A program made the translations under genes and the position numbers. The notes under the pieces were generated by a model that was not told the origin of the DNA, made no database searches, and saw only the letters and a program-made list of their open reading frames with translations. A stretch of DNA of 64,000 bases from Cardinalis cardinalis (Eukaryota > Chordata > Aves > Passeriformes > Cardinalidae), in the NCBI GenBank assembly GCA_014549065.1, contig JACDOX010000031.1, forward strand, positions 992,001-1,056,000, given 5' to 3'. The stretch's first letter is position 1; the number at the start of each line of letters is the position of its first letter. Below, piece after piece: positions 38,460 through 50,110 of this stretch.

Positions 38460-38830
38460 GAATTGTGTTGTATTAATTCTCGCCGAGTGTGTTGTCGGAA
38501 GCCAAGAGGATGAGGGCTGGGTGCCATCAGTCCAGCCAACTGTGAATTAATCCTTTCCCATTCTCACAATGGAACCTCTTATTGTGGTTTTATGAAATGT
38601 TAATTTTTAAAATATTTATATTGTTAATTAAGTGATGAGTTTCTAAGCCATGATGGCAATCAGCACAATTCTTTCCGTAATTCTGAGCAGAGAATTGTGC
38701 TATCCCTACTCACATCTCCACACTCAGTCAAACCAGCTGTTTTCTATTGTCCGTTTGCTAATGTATTCTAATATCTTGCCTCCTAATGCCTACTCTCATA
38801 TTTGCATTCATTTGCATATAAGAAGCATCT
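38460..38830. promoter_or_regulatory. Candidate enhancer-like block with tandem octamers
   Basis: Two exact ATTTGCAT octamers lie at 38800-38807 and 38810-38817, ten bases apart, so on the same face of the helix; this is the POU-factor (OCT/BRN) site. The left part holds a group of four CpGs at about 38481-38497 (CGCCGAGTGTGTTGTCGG) and homeodomain cores (TATTAATTCT, GTGAATTAATCC, TTGTTAATTAAG). No simple repeat or transposon lies in the block and no N is present between 38321 and 39062. Enhancer function is inferred. Confidence 0.38.
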
Positions 38831-41653
38831 AGATATGCCAGTAATGGTTAGTGAAGTCCTTTGAGTATATAAAGTGCTGTGGAAGTGCTAAATACAGCTT
38901 TTGTTTACTATTCATAGAAAACACTGATGTAGTGGGGGATACTGTGGATGTCTCTTGTCACTCAGAACTTTGTTCTGTACAGTGTGATTGGGAGCAGTGT
39001 GTTTTAAAACTAAAAATAATGCTTTTGGGTTTTGTGCATTTGCAAAATTAGGACATCTATCTNTCTTTGTTACTACATGACTCCCAGTCAGATCCCACTT
39101 ACTCAGGTTATCTGTTTTCTACAGTATTTTATGTGGTACTCTACAATGCTCTTTAATTTAGTATAAACCATTTCCTTTGGTGATCTGAGACAGGCTTGGG
39201 AGCAAGTGCTGGTGTTTTACATCTCCAGTAAATGTTTTTCTTTGATCTCAATAGGAGCCACTTCACACTTTCTAGGCTCATGGAATCTACATTCCNGAAC
39301 AGATTGCACAAGATTTATCACCAGAGGCATTCTGAAAAGTACACCATGTTTTGCTATATAAAATCATGAAGGGAGATCCCTAGGCAAGCAAGAAAATCCA
39401 CCTGGGCATTAGTTTGTGATTGCTGTTCTGCTATTATAGTTAGAAATACTCAGCAGCCTCTAAAAGTCCCTGAAGTGCTACTGAAATGACAGAGATGGTT
39501 CTGTGACATTCATGCATGGGGCAGGGTGTCAAAGTGACCTACCAAATGTCCACACCAGCTCTGTCAGGACCAGAGAATACTGACACTGAGAAAACCTGAA
39601 CTTCTGCAAAGNAATTGAAGAGGTGAATGCCAAGACACTTTTTTTGTAGGTCAACACGAAGATAGAAATTTCTAAGTAATATCATTGGGACAGGGATGAA
39701 AATCCTGCACTGGCCAGTAGATAAATGACATGCTTTTCTGACCCCAAAAGNAGTTACTTTACTTTGTGAACAAAGATACGAAAAAGTTTCTTTGGTAAAC
39801 ATTAGGCAAGCACACACTATTTAAAAGTGTTAATAGAAATCACACTTCTACATGTCACTCCTTGCCAAGTCCTTCATACATCTAACTTGTCTCTGATGGT
39901 CTGTTGTTTTTGGGAGAGAACAATTACATCATGTAGTTACCCAAACACATAACTGAAACTTTTAACAGCTGAANGGATCACCCACGTTTGAAACAGCCAT
40001 TGTAACCACAGGTAGGAAAACTATAATTACCAGGACTGAGATTGTTATTTGTTATTNCCATCACCCTAGTATTTGAGCCAGATCATTTATCAATGGTATT
40101 ACTGCAAGCAAAAGNAAAAAATCTTCTTATGGTATGGTACACTTGACATTCAGTACTTGGGTCCTAGCATTTTATGACGTCTAAGTTTATTTGTACCTTA
40201 ACAGAAAAATGTTTTCTTTTTCACCCAGACATACACATATTTAACTTTCTTCCAAAATCAAAATATGATTAAATTTTAGAAGTGCCTCATTCTGAAGGGC
40301 ATTGGGAGATGTNCTTGGAGTAAGGAATGCGGCACTGGCCAGGTAACATATCAATAGTATTGAAAATTATGTACTGAAAATTATATTATACAGTATATAT
40401 AAATGTATATACAGGTCCATATACAACTCAAAAGAGATATTACAATGTTATTAAGATATATTGCACTCAATTATTTGAGTAGCTATTCTCAGACCACCAC
40501 TTTGCTGGACCCACCTTCATCCAGTCACTTTTCAAGGGCACAAAGCAGTTTTGTCTTGAAGCAGGCAGTCATGAATCAAGGCAGTGTGACATTTNTCTGC
40601 AAAAGAAAGCAAAATATTTCTTCTCAATATTCAGTGTTTTNGACTTCCCCTGCACCTGGATGGTGCCTATTGGTCCCCTTCCCTGATGTTTGATATTTTT
40701 TATGAAGCCTTTTGAGACTGAGACTTGAGCACACTGCCAGTGCAGGGTCATTTTGGTCCAAACCTTTTAATTTCCATCATTTACTCCTCTGTGGAAATGA
40801 AGTCAGGCTGATGCCTTGGCATTTGGAATAGGACAGTATCTGTGAATTACTTTGGGTGTGACATCAAGATACTTTTCAGTAATGGCTGTGCAGTAAATTA
40901 TTTNAANAAATAAATTAAATAAAATTAAGAAATTTGTATGTATATGTGAGATCAGAGTTCCAGACCAATGTGTACTTATTGTATATACTTTGTTTTGCTC
41001 TATGGTTCCTCAGTCCTTTAAACTTCCCTTGCCTTCCTTTTCATCAGGTTTTCTGGGAGGGTAAATGACTGTTAAGGAAAAGAGCACTATTTATTTAGGT
41101 ATTTTTTTCCTAGATTTGCACTAATTTAAATGGTTATCAAGCAGTATCTGATTTGGCTTACTATCAAGTGCTTGATAAACTTTTGTTATTCCTGTGGAAA
41201 CATTGCTTTAGAAACATGTCTTTTCTGTTCAGTTTCTTCTTTGTCACAAGACAAAGTAAATATTTTCCTCTCCTAAGTTATTCTTGCACTTCCAATTCAC
41301 AGCCCAAGCCTGTTTCACATATGTGGGTATTTAGTGCCACTTAAAACACNCTTGGTTTCAGCTTCCTAGAGTATGATTCAAAAGCCTAAACATAGGTGCC
41401 TAATGCCNTTTAGATGCCTGAGGATAACCTGCCTGGCATCCAGCTGCAGCTTCAGCAGGGCTCTGGTCTCCCACAGATCTTGTGTTGTCTTTCCCAGACT
41501 CATGCAGATGCTGTGAATACGCCAGGATGTTTAAAACTGTATGGAACGATGGTGCTGAGCCACCCACATTGCTCTTCCTCATGCTCCCTGCTCTCTGCAA
41601 GGATTCCTGGAGCAAGCAGCTCAGGTTTACGTTCATGTTTCTGTATTTCTAAA
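38831..41653. other. Unique non-coding stretch
   Basis: No gene or repeat recognised apart from AT-rich low-complexity sequence at 40895-40930. Frames at 40403-40693 (96 codons) and 41400-41665 (both strands) have no domain. Confidence 0.5.
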
Positions 41654-42250
41654 TGCCCCACGTAGGGGCAAGCCGCGAATGATCAGGAGCGTTTGAATAG
41701 TCATGAATATTTACGTCGTTCTACCCGTTGCACAATAGAGCATGAAGCCTCATATTCTCACTTCTTAAACAATCAAAACATACTTGTAGATCAAATTNAA
41801 TGCATATATTTTTTCCATTTGAATACATCGTGATTAAAAGTTCATGACCTTGATTATATTATGCAATTTGAAAAATCNCCAACAATGTCCATGGTGATTA
41901 AATATTCCACTTTGTAATTATTTTGTAACTTTTGTTCTGCTCTTTGCTCACTCCAAAAATTATCATAAAATTTTGAAAGATGTCCTCAGTGCAGAATATG
42001 TCCATAAAATATTAAATATTCAATTTTCCTCTATCATGGCTTGAAAAATTCATAATTACATGATGATCCACATAATAACTCATTCTGAAAAGTCATATAT
42101 GGCACTCCCCCTGTGACTGAGTTAATAATTTACTGCTGTGTGGGATTTTCACTCTGCACTGTTAGTCTTGGGAACATTTATTAAGCAAATGTTCATTTGC
42201 AAAGATCAGAATGTGAATGAAGAGGGTAAGAATTTAATGAGGAGTGACAG
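41654..42250. promoter_or_regulatory. Candidate enhancer-like block with CpG-retaining core
   Basis: It begins with an interrupted palindrome, TGCCCCACGTAGGGGCA (41654-41670), a GC-rich dyad of the AP-2-like kind. Over the next 60 bases at least seven CpGs survive (GCCGCG, GAGCG, TACGTCG, CCCGTTG) although the surrounding sequence has almost none. TTCATGACCTTGAT at 41842-41855 contains on the minus strand AAGGTCATGAA, a nuclear-receptor half-site (ROR/SF-1 type) that runs into a second, inverted half-site. From 41860 to 42250 there are many TAAT/ATTA cores. No transposon is recognised. Function is inferred. Confidence 0.4.
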
Positions 42251-45200
42251 ACAGGTGAACTGATTCCATATAGTTCTTTACTACAGGAGAAAGCAGATAG
42301 CTTTATCTTTCATAGCCTCGATAGACACATGAAATGAAATATAGAAGACAGGGGGCAAAAGGAAAAAAAGATACTTTCCTAGAAGGGCCAATGGAAGGAT
42401 AAATCAGTGGAACTCCTGGACATGATTCAGACTGGTTGAAATGGTTGATCTCAGTCTATGCCTTTGGACTTAGAAGCAATATTTAGACTTTTTATTTTTA
42501 AGATATTTGCCCATTTTTTCAATAGAGTACCTCTAGCATTAAAAAAAAAAAGAGAAAAACAAGTTTAAATTTTGGTTTCAAAGTGCATTCTAGTTTATGG
42601 CTAACCTTAATAATTTTCAGATGTAAGAAACACAACCAATCTAATATAAGAACAGGTGTCATAACTTCGTCTCCGTTTTTTTTCAGTAAGTAATGGAAAG
42701 ATTTGCTACACATTAAGTGTGTAGCTTCTTTCTATGATTTTTGGATGTTGTCTCGTCAAACCTAGGTTAAATAATGNTGATCCTGGGTTTAATTTGCAAA
42801 ATAAATTCAAGAAAAAATGTCACAGAAAGATTTTATAATCAATTCAGAGTTCAGTTTTCCAAAATACTGAGCATGTTGTTCCTGATGCAGAAAAAAACTA
42901 ATACATTTATTCAAGAATTTTGAAATGATCTCTTGTTAAAAGCACAAATTTAAGTGTTTTACTTACTAAGGGAGAGTTCATTAAATCTGAGATAATTTAA
43001 ACGATACTCAATCTATTGTCACCAGATATGTAAGGATACAACATATAACTATACTTTTGAAAGATGCCTAAATATACTGTTCCAAGGGTTAAAATTGCTA
43101 ATATTTTATATATAGGGAAAAAAATAATCGGAACAACTCTGCATTTTCCAGTTAACCTACTTTATTTATTTACTTTTATTTCTATATGGATGTTTTTTCA
43201 GTAGACTTTTCTTCTTCATGAAAGTTCAAATTTACTACAATATGATTGCTCTCCAGAGTCCTAAAATATCATTTTTGACAAGAGCAACATTAATTTCTAA
43301 NATCATTGCCAAGATAAAAAAAACTCTCATAAAGACAATTGTTTTTTGGGTGTGTTATATTTCTTTTTAAAATTTTTTTGGGGCTGTGGTAAATGATTGT
43401 ATAATCAATGATGCAGAGTAAATTTATATTTTTGAAAACTAAAATAGAACATCAAAGTAGATGTAGGGGAAAAAATCCAAAACATAATTTTCTGAAAAAA
43501 AGGTGCAAAAATTAATTGTGTTTAAAAGTTACACATTTTGAAAGNGAATTTTCAGTCGGTGGCAGAATAATTTTTCTGGTTATAAAGGCTTCAGCTGAGG
43601 ATGTTCAGATTTCTTTAGGCATTTAACTTGAATATGGCTCTTAATTTTCAAAGGTTGGTCCACGGATATGCCGGAAATGAGAGAGGACTTTGGCCTACAT
43701 TTCTGATGGGCAATACTGACTTCCACCTTTATTAATGGACAGTTTTCTGACAAATTTATAAATGAACAGACATACACAGGAAAGATTTACTTCAAAGAGT
43801 TTCAACAGGGATATCAAAAAGGGAGAATGAGGTGACATTGAGAACTAAAGGAAGAAAAATCATATAAAATTTAATCACACAGACTAAAGATGTATAAGGA
43901 GAATTTTCTTAGAACTTATTCACTAGGTATGACAGAGATAGGAGAAACCTAATCATTGATTGCAAGAAAAGAAACTCAATTGACCAAAGACAGATGTATA
44001 CCATTACAATCAGCTGAGAGAAATAGGCAGCACTCTCATGGCATAGTCCATTTCCCTCTAAAAGAGAAATTTGGCTAGATTAGTGATCCCTCAGTGCCTG
44101 TTTCTGTGAATTGGCCAGAACAGAANCCTGTGTTGCCTACTTAGATATATCTGTGTGAGATTAATTTCATCTGAGGGAACTATGAGCTGCAAAGGTGATG
44201 TGGCCATGAAAAACATGCAGTCCTTAGGTATGTCTGTTGTGGAATTCCTCAATACAGATAAAAGGGCATCAATGCCTTTGTACTAAAGGTAAGTTAAATT
44301 TTGTCTGCAGTAGCCTGGGCTGTTTTCATCATTCATTTTCTGGAAAGAGTAAGTTCAAGCTGGAAGAGTTGTAATGAAGAGCAGCTATGGCAGATGCATG
44401 GGGAGCCTACTTTGTATTACTTTTGCAGTGCATCAGAGGTTAGCAAACAGTTTTTACANGGAAGCACAACATTTTCCCAAAAATATCATCCCCCTAATTT
44501 CAGCAAAGAAAAAGTGGCTGAGAAGGGAGTTAAGCCCTGTTTGGGGGGAACCCCCACTCCTTGAGGTGAGGTCCTGAGGAGAGGTGACTGGTGGAAATGC
44601 CAATTCTTTCACCTTGCTCCCAGGTCCAGCTGTCATTGGGGTTGCCTGGTATCGTAACAGTAACAAAATTCCTTATTTCACAAACCGTTTTACTTCCCAG
44701 CCAGGGAATCTAGCCTCTCCTGTGCTGAAGACCTTCTCATAGAGATAGGAAAAAAAAACCCCAAAAACCAAACGCATTCATAAAGAAATAAAATTGGCTG
44801 AAAAAAATAGTGGGTAGAAGCTGTACAAAATGATTTTTTGATGTCATAGACACCTAGTAATGGGACTCATTGCTCCAAGATTCCTCATCCAGATCCATTT
44901 CTTCAGTATTTGTATTAAAATTTACTCTTACATATACACATTTTTAAGCATCCCTTACAATGACTGAGACGTTGAGGCAGACAAGGTTGTTGCAAGTATC
45001 TGGGACTGACGAAGAACACCAGCAAAAAAAACCATACAACAATTTAATTTTCTGATAGTTTTGATTAGTAACTATTAAAAAAAAAAAAGTAGCTTGAATT
45101 TTATGTACCTCATTTGAAGACTTTACACTTAGTTGCTTGAGGAGACTTCTCCAGACATAACCTCTTCTTCAGCAAACCCCTTCTCCTCTGCTGTTTGCAG

Positions 45201-45311
45201 CTAAGAAAAAGGTTAAATACAGCTGAGTTTTGTGGTTTATGTATTTTGAAATAATTTTATTTATTNCACTAGATGTATTTTCAGTGCTACATTACTGAAA
45301 ATAGATTGTCC
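42251..45311. other. Unique AT-rich non-coding stretch
   Basis: No gene recognised. A runs lie at 42541-42552 and 45078-45088, and an A-rich tract with CCCC lies at 44751-44772. The part 44300-44670 is GC-richer; overlapping frames of 67-87 codons there have no domain. Confidence 0.5.
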
Positions 45312-45382
45312 TGTACAGGGCCAGAAGTTGGACTTTGATGATCCCTTGTGGGGTCTCTCCCAATTCTGGACATGTTATGATT
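45312..45382 (+). mobile_element. Short CR1 LINE 3' terminus, plus strand
   Basis: The bases CAGGGCCAGAAGTTGGACTT, TGATGATCCCTTGTGGGGTC, TCTCCCAATTCTGGACATG and TTATGATT follow the order of a CR1 terminus. Only about 70 bases remain and several differences are present. A T-rich run follows immediately. Confidence 0.62.
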
Positions 45383-45891
45383 TTTTTATTTTATTTTTTT
45401 TTAATGCAAAAGATAACAAAATGAAAGGACAAAAAAGATGGGTTTGATCNCAAAATTTTGTCATAGATAATTTTTTGAAGTAGAGCAAGCACTCACTCTT
45501 GTTTTGCGTGCAGACTGGGAGCAGTAAGAACTACGAGCCCCTGTGTGAGCTCTGAGCACTGGTTTCTGTGATGGGAACATCATTCAGACCAGCTGGGCAC
45601 CCTGTCTCCAGAATTATACAAACTGTACCATTCCATGGTTGATGTCAATCAGTTTTGCCACAAGGTCTGGGGTTCAGCTCTACTTTTCTAGTGAATCTAG
45701 GAGTCTACATGAAGATGTTGGCCTGTGAGTTAAGTGCTGGTTCCCATCACAGTCAAAGGATATCCAGCACTGGATTCAGTTGCCTGAACAGAGGAGTTTA
45801 CAGATGGGGCAGGTACCAAGCTTGTAACTTTCTGGATCAGCAGCTGGAGGCCATGCAATCTATACCTGCTCTGCACAGTCCCTCTTTGGGC
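45383..45891. other. Unique non-coding stretch
   Basis: T-rich low-complexity sequence at 45383-45404, then single-copy-looking sequence. The 85-codon plus-strand frame at 45655-45912 has no recognisable domain. If the candidate exon at 46039-46206 is real, this lies just beyond its transcript end. Confidence 0.45.
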
Positions 45892-45897
45892 TTTATT
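45892..45897 (-). other. AATAAA hexamer, possible polyadenylation signal
   Basis: Canonical AATAAA on the minus strand, 141 bases after the stop codon of the candidate terminal exon at 46039-46206. The hexamer alone is frequent in AT-rich DNA; only its spacing from the frame makes it notable. Confidence 0.2.
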
Positions 45898-46038
45898 AAT
45901 TGCACAGATTAGATCTCCACACTTAGCTCACATTCACCTACGCACATTCCTAAATGTAGAGCTCTTAATTTCAACCTGAATCTTGCCCCTCAGACATACT
46001 TAAGCTACATCTAAATAGATGGATCCAGATGGATCTAG

Positions 46039-46206
46039 CTATTTCAAGCTGGATTCCACTGGCTGTGACTCAGGATACTCTATCTTGTCTTCAGATTCCA
46101 CTTGGCGTGTTCCAGGGTCTGCCATAAATTGTGTATCAGGTTTACTATCTGACTGCAAGTGACTTAAAGTTTCATACCTCAGGCTGTGTAAAGTGGCAAA
46201 GAGTTT
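46039..46206 (-). other. Candidate 3'-terminal coding exon, unidentified
   Basis: Minus-strand frame of 55 codons plus TAG, entered in phase 0 after an acceptor-like sequence (TTTCATTCTGTGTCACTTCACAG, given in part: GTGTCACTTCACAG, at 46207-46220). The peptide starts KLFATLHSL and ends in an acidic, Ser/Pro/Glu-rich, presumably disordered tail (VESEDKIEYPESQPVESSLK). No membrane segment or known domain is visible. The frame is open further upstream to 46356, but that part looks intronic (AT-rich, hydrophobic by composition). An AATAAA follows at 45892-45897. It lies inside a 2.3-kb N-free stretch. No partner exon was found in the window and I do not recognise the protein; chance is a serious alternative. 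Confidence 0.2.
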
Positions 46207-49200
46207 CTGTGAAGTGACACAGAATGAAACATGTATATACATTATATTTACACAATTAAACCAAGACCCAAGTGTTTCTTGGTATGTATTTGAGAGTAAA
46301 GAGTGAATAAAAAGCTCTGAAGGGAGTTTAACCTGAATTTCAGTTGTCATAAACAATGAAAATAAGGACTTGTAACATTTTCAAATATTTTCAATATTCT
46401 TTTTTGATTTGATTTTTTTACGCCATTGCCATTAAAAAAAAATGCTTCTGAGAGATGCCAGTGTTGAATGTTTTGTTTCTAGCTTGTGGCTTAAATGATA
46501 CACAGCGTCAGAGAACACTGTAGGCTTTGCGTTTTGTCTGTAAAAACACAGCAAAACTGAACAAAAGCCAACATCTTCTCTACACAGCTTTAAATTGCTT
46601 CTTTTGAAAAGATGCTTCCTTATGCCATTCATGTACTCACGTAGTACAAAAGAAAAGCAATTGGTCAGATCTCCCTAGTAGGCACAAATCCTGTTCTGCT
46701 GCTTTTATCCCACCTGATAAATGGCTTAGCACAAGGAGCTCCTGCCAGAACTTAATGCTTTGGGCTTTCTGCATGTAGTAGAGGATGGTGCCCTGGGACC
46801 AGAGTTCAGAACATCACTACTGAGATTTAAAATCCACCAGGGTGAAGGGAAAAGTAAAATGTCAAGATTAGCATTTGGCTGCTCCAGTTGTTCCTTAAAT
46901 GTGAGAAAAACCAGGCAGAAGTGGGAAAAACAGGCTTGCTGATTATACTGGGATATTTGTTATTTTTACTGTGGCATTTTGCAATGGCATATATAAACAG
47001 AAGTTTAGTAGAGGTTTACTGAAAGTTTTGATTGCACCTGTTCTGCTTATAAGAGTCTCTGGAACTTTGGCATAAGAATTAAATAAACATGTCAAAATTC
47101 ATTAGAATTAAAAAAAAAACACAAAACAATGCTGTTAATAGGGAAGAAAAAGCCATCAACTATGTATTATAAATAGGCTTGAAAAGTTCATAACCTAGAT
47201 AGCAGAACCATGTGTCATATAAACTGCTCTTAAGTTAGTGAAGCCACACCTAGATTTCCAAGGTATTTGTCAGGTCATGATTCCCTTAATGCTATAATGA
47301 TAATCAACTCATAGGTGTACTAAGGGTATTCTGAAGTACTTCATCAAGAGATTTAATTTACAAATACATATGAGAGCTACACAGCTGAAGGGAAAATATA
47401 TTTAGTGAGAAGAACAGCTTATTTCTGCAGAAGAGTCCCTGACCTCTGCTCTGTAATTTGTTCCCAGATAAGGAATCTACTCTCAGTATGGGACATGCAA
47501 AGCCTTTAGAAAGTTTACTCAATAATTGGTATTAGTGCATGGTGTAGCTTTTTCTCTCTTAGATGCAGCGTCACAAAATTTCCAGGAATTTTGACAATTA
47601 TTATGAGACTTTTAGACCAGCTAACTGAAGGATAAATATCTGTCTAATTGGACTACCTTTATCACTGTTTTAATCTAAAAAGCTACAGACCATATGATTT
47701 AAAATTACAATCCACTTTTGAGCTCNTAACTCCCTTTATTTAAGAAATGAATAGACTAAAATCACCAAGGTCTTAAATTACTTTGCAAAAAGTAGCTAAA
47801 TGCTATTAAATACAATAATAAAAGAAGGAAGGAGATCAAAAGTCATTTAGAACACATGGACACCATTAATAAAAATGGTGTACTCAAATGTTTTCAATCA
47901 CAGAACAAAAATATTCCTTGACATGATGAGAAACTGTCAGTTCTAAAGTAAAGAAATTCTTCAAATTAGATTGCACTAAATGACTGTCTTTGGCAAGATA
48001 AATCTTGTCTTTCTTTGATCTTCTGATAATGCCAGCATATACTTTTGAGAGGCCTGGAAAGAAACCCACAGAGGATCCTCACTTGCCAAAATCAGTAACA
48101 TTCATTTCCATGCCTGAGAGACAGAAATGCTGGCTAATAAGAGAAACATGCTCGCTGGAGGCTGGAGGAACACTTGTTTGTGCCTAGTTCAGTGCACCAG
48201 AGTGACTGCTAAAGAATGATTCAGNCTGGTAAAACTCTTAGGTGTAAGACTGTCACACTTATTTTCTGTATCTGACAAATTCAGTAAGGTTCCATTGTGC
48301 AAGTCAGTTCTGCCTGGGGGCTTGTCTATCTTGAACATTCAAATTTCCAAAACAATTCTATTGCTTTCTTTCATGAGTCAGTATTTGTGTTCTATCTTTT
48401 CAATGTTACTTTTTGTCTCATTCTTCATCTCCTTTTTGCCTTGTAACACTGCTTTGGTACATGCAGATCCAAATGTGATGTAGAGCCAAATCCACAATTT
48501 CAATTTATAAAAGGTGAGTTATGTGTTTTCCCTTTGCAGGTGAATCTTTATTTTTTCCCCTGTGCTAAGCATGACATGAATTTGCTGGAGAGGGCNAAAT
48601 CTCTCTCTATCTTCCATATATCTTGTCTGGTATGTTGGGGTTTAGAAGTCATGAACAGAGTTCTGTGAGGTTACCATAGGTAGAAATAAAGTGTGATTAC
48701 ATGGAAAATCCTCCTTACTATGAAGATCACAAAATAAAAATTGATAGATTTTGCAAACACCTGAGAGCTATTGTCATTTCATTCACTTGTGCATTTTTTT
48801 AAACAAGGCAGGCCTAAGGATCTGATCACTAACTGTATTTTCCAAGAAACTTGGACTCATCCTGTGCACAGTGTAACAATCCACCATTAATGAGCCTCTG
48901 GTTGGTACTTTTCCTTCTCCTTATACCACAACCACAACTCAGAAGATAATGTTCCAAATTTTCTTGTAGACTTTTCTATGTTGCTATTTGACACATGGTA
49001 GCACACTTTGAAAATTTTATTTATTTGCAATATTTATCATAATTGAGNGATGATTTACCAGGGGAGACATGATTAAATTTTCCAATAATTTGAGATGCCT
49101 AGGATCTTCTNTTTTAAATATTTAACCTTTTACCATGTTGCATTTTGTAAGCACAATAGTATTTAATTGTATCAGTCGATAATTTGATGTTATACATTTC

Positions 49201-50043
49201 ATGTTCCTTTCCTTTTCTCTTTTCCTTACTGCAGAACCTTTAATGCCTTCTTCATATTTTTGCCCAAATTTCAGCATCCCTTCCTCAGTTTCTTTTCCCT
49301 GTCACTTTCCCCACTCGAGTCTGGGCGTGCTGGCTCCTTCTCAAATGCAATCCCACACTCCATTTGTTCCACTCATTCTCCCCAGTTTATCAGCTTTCAC
49401 CTGTCTCCAGCTCTCAGCCAACCTGGTTACATACATCCCTCTGTTTTGACACTTTGGTTTCCTGTAAATGTTCTAGATGTTTTGCCTGAACANCCTCAGC
49501 TTCACTCATCCAGCTCCTGAGTAAATTTGCAAAGCAGCTCTTTATAACTTCTGCTTCCTTTGTTCGGTGCATTTTAGCAGAGCTTGCTCCACTGGTAGGA
49601 GGTCCTCAAACAAACTCTGAAGAGGTCTAAGCTGGGAATTTTTATTGCAGNTTTCCAAAAAGTTTATAAAATGCCTAGATGGGAATAGATGCTCACAAAG
49701 ACAACCAAAAGCTCATTAACATTGCCTAAAAAATGTAACTTTCCTAGCTGTGCTTTTAGAAACTCATAAAGCCTTCAGCAAAAAAAGCAACCAGCCAGCC
49801 AAAAACCAACACAGCTCTGGGCTCAGTCTAAATCTGTTCACTCCTTACCAACACATTAGGCTAAACAGTGAGTGAACAGTGAAATANTCACAAATGTTTT
49901 GCTAAAAAGGAATGAGCCTTTGCAAGAAATGCGAAGTAAATTTCCCATTTTAGGGTCAACAGTCCCTGACTACAATCACTGTTAGACCCCAGCACNGGGA
50001 TTAAAATTTGGGAAAACTAAGTCTGTGGGTCTAGAGTGGGAGT
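46207..50043. other. Unique AT-rich non-coding stretch
   Basis: No gene recognised. A runs lie at 46434-46442 and 47110-47119. The stretch 49200-49450 is pyrimidine-rich on the plus strand, with a Ser/Pro/Leu-rich 82-codon frame that reflects composition only. Confidence 0.5.
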
Positions 50044-50110
50044 ATAGAATACTACAGAATAGAACAGTTAGCCTAGAAGGGACTTACAGAAATAATTTAT
50101 TTCAATTGCA
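50044..50110 (-). mobile_element. Probable CR1 LINE 3' terminus, diverged
   Basis: TATAGAATACTACAGAATAG followed by AACAGTTAGCCTAGAAGGGA resembles the reversed CR1 terminus (repeated AGAAT motifs, then a GGAAGGGACCT-like segment). Similarity fades by about 50110, and the sequence to 50500 could not be assigned. Confidence 0.5.
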
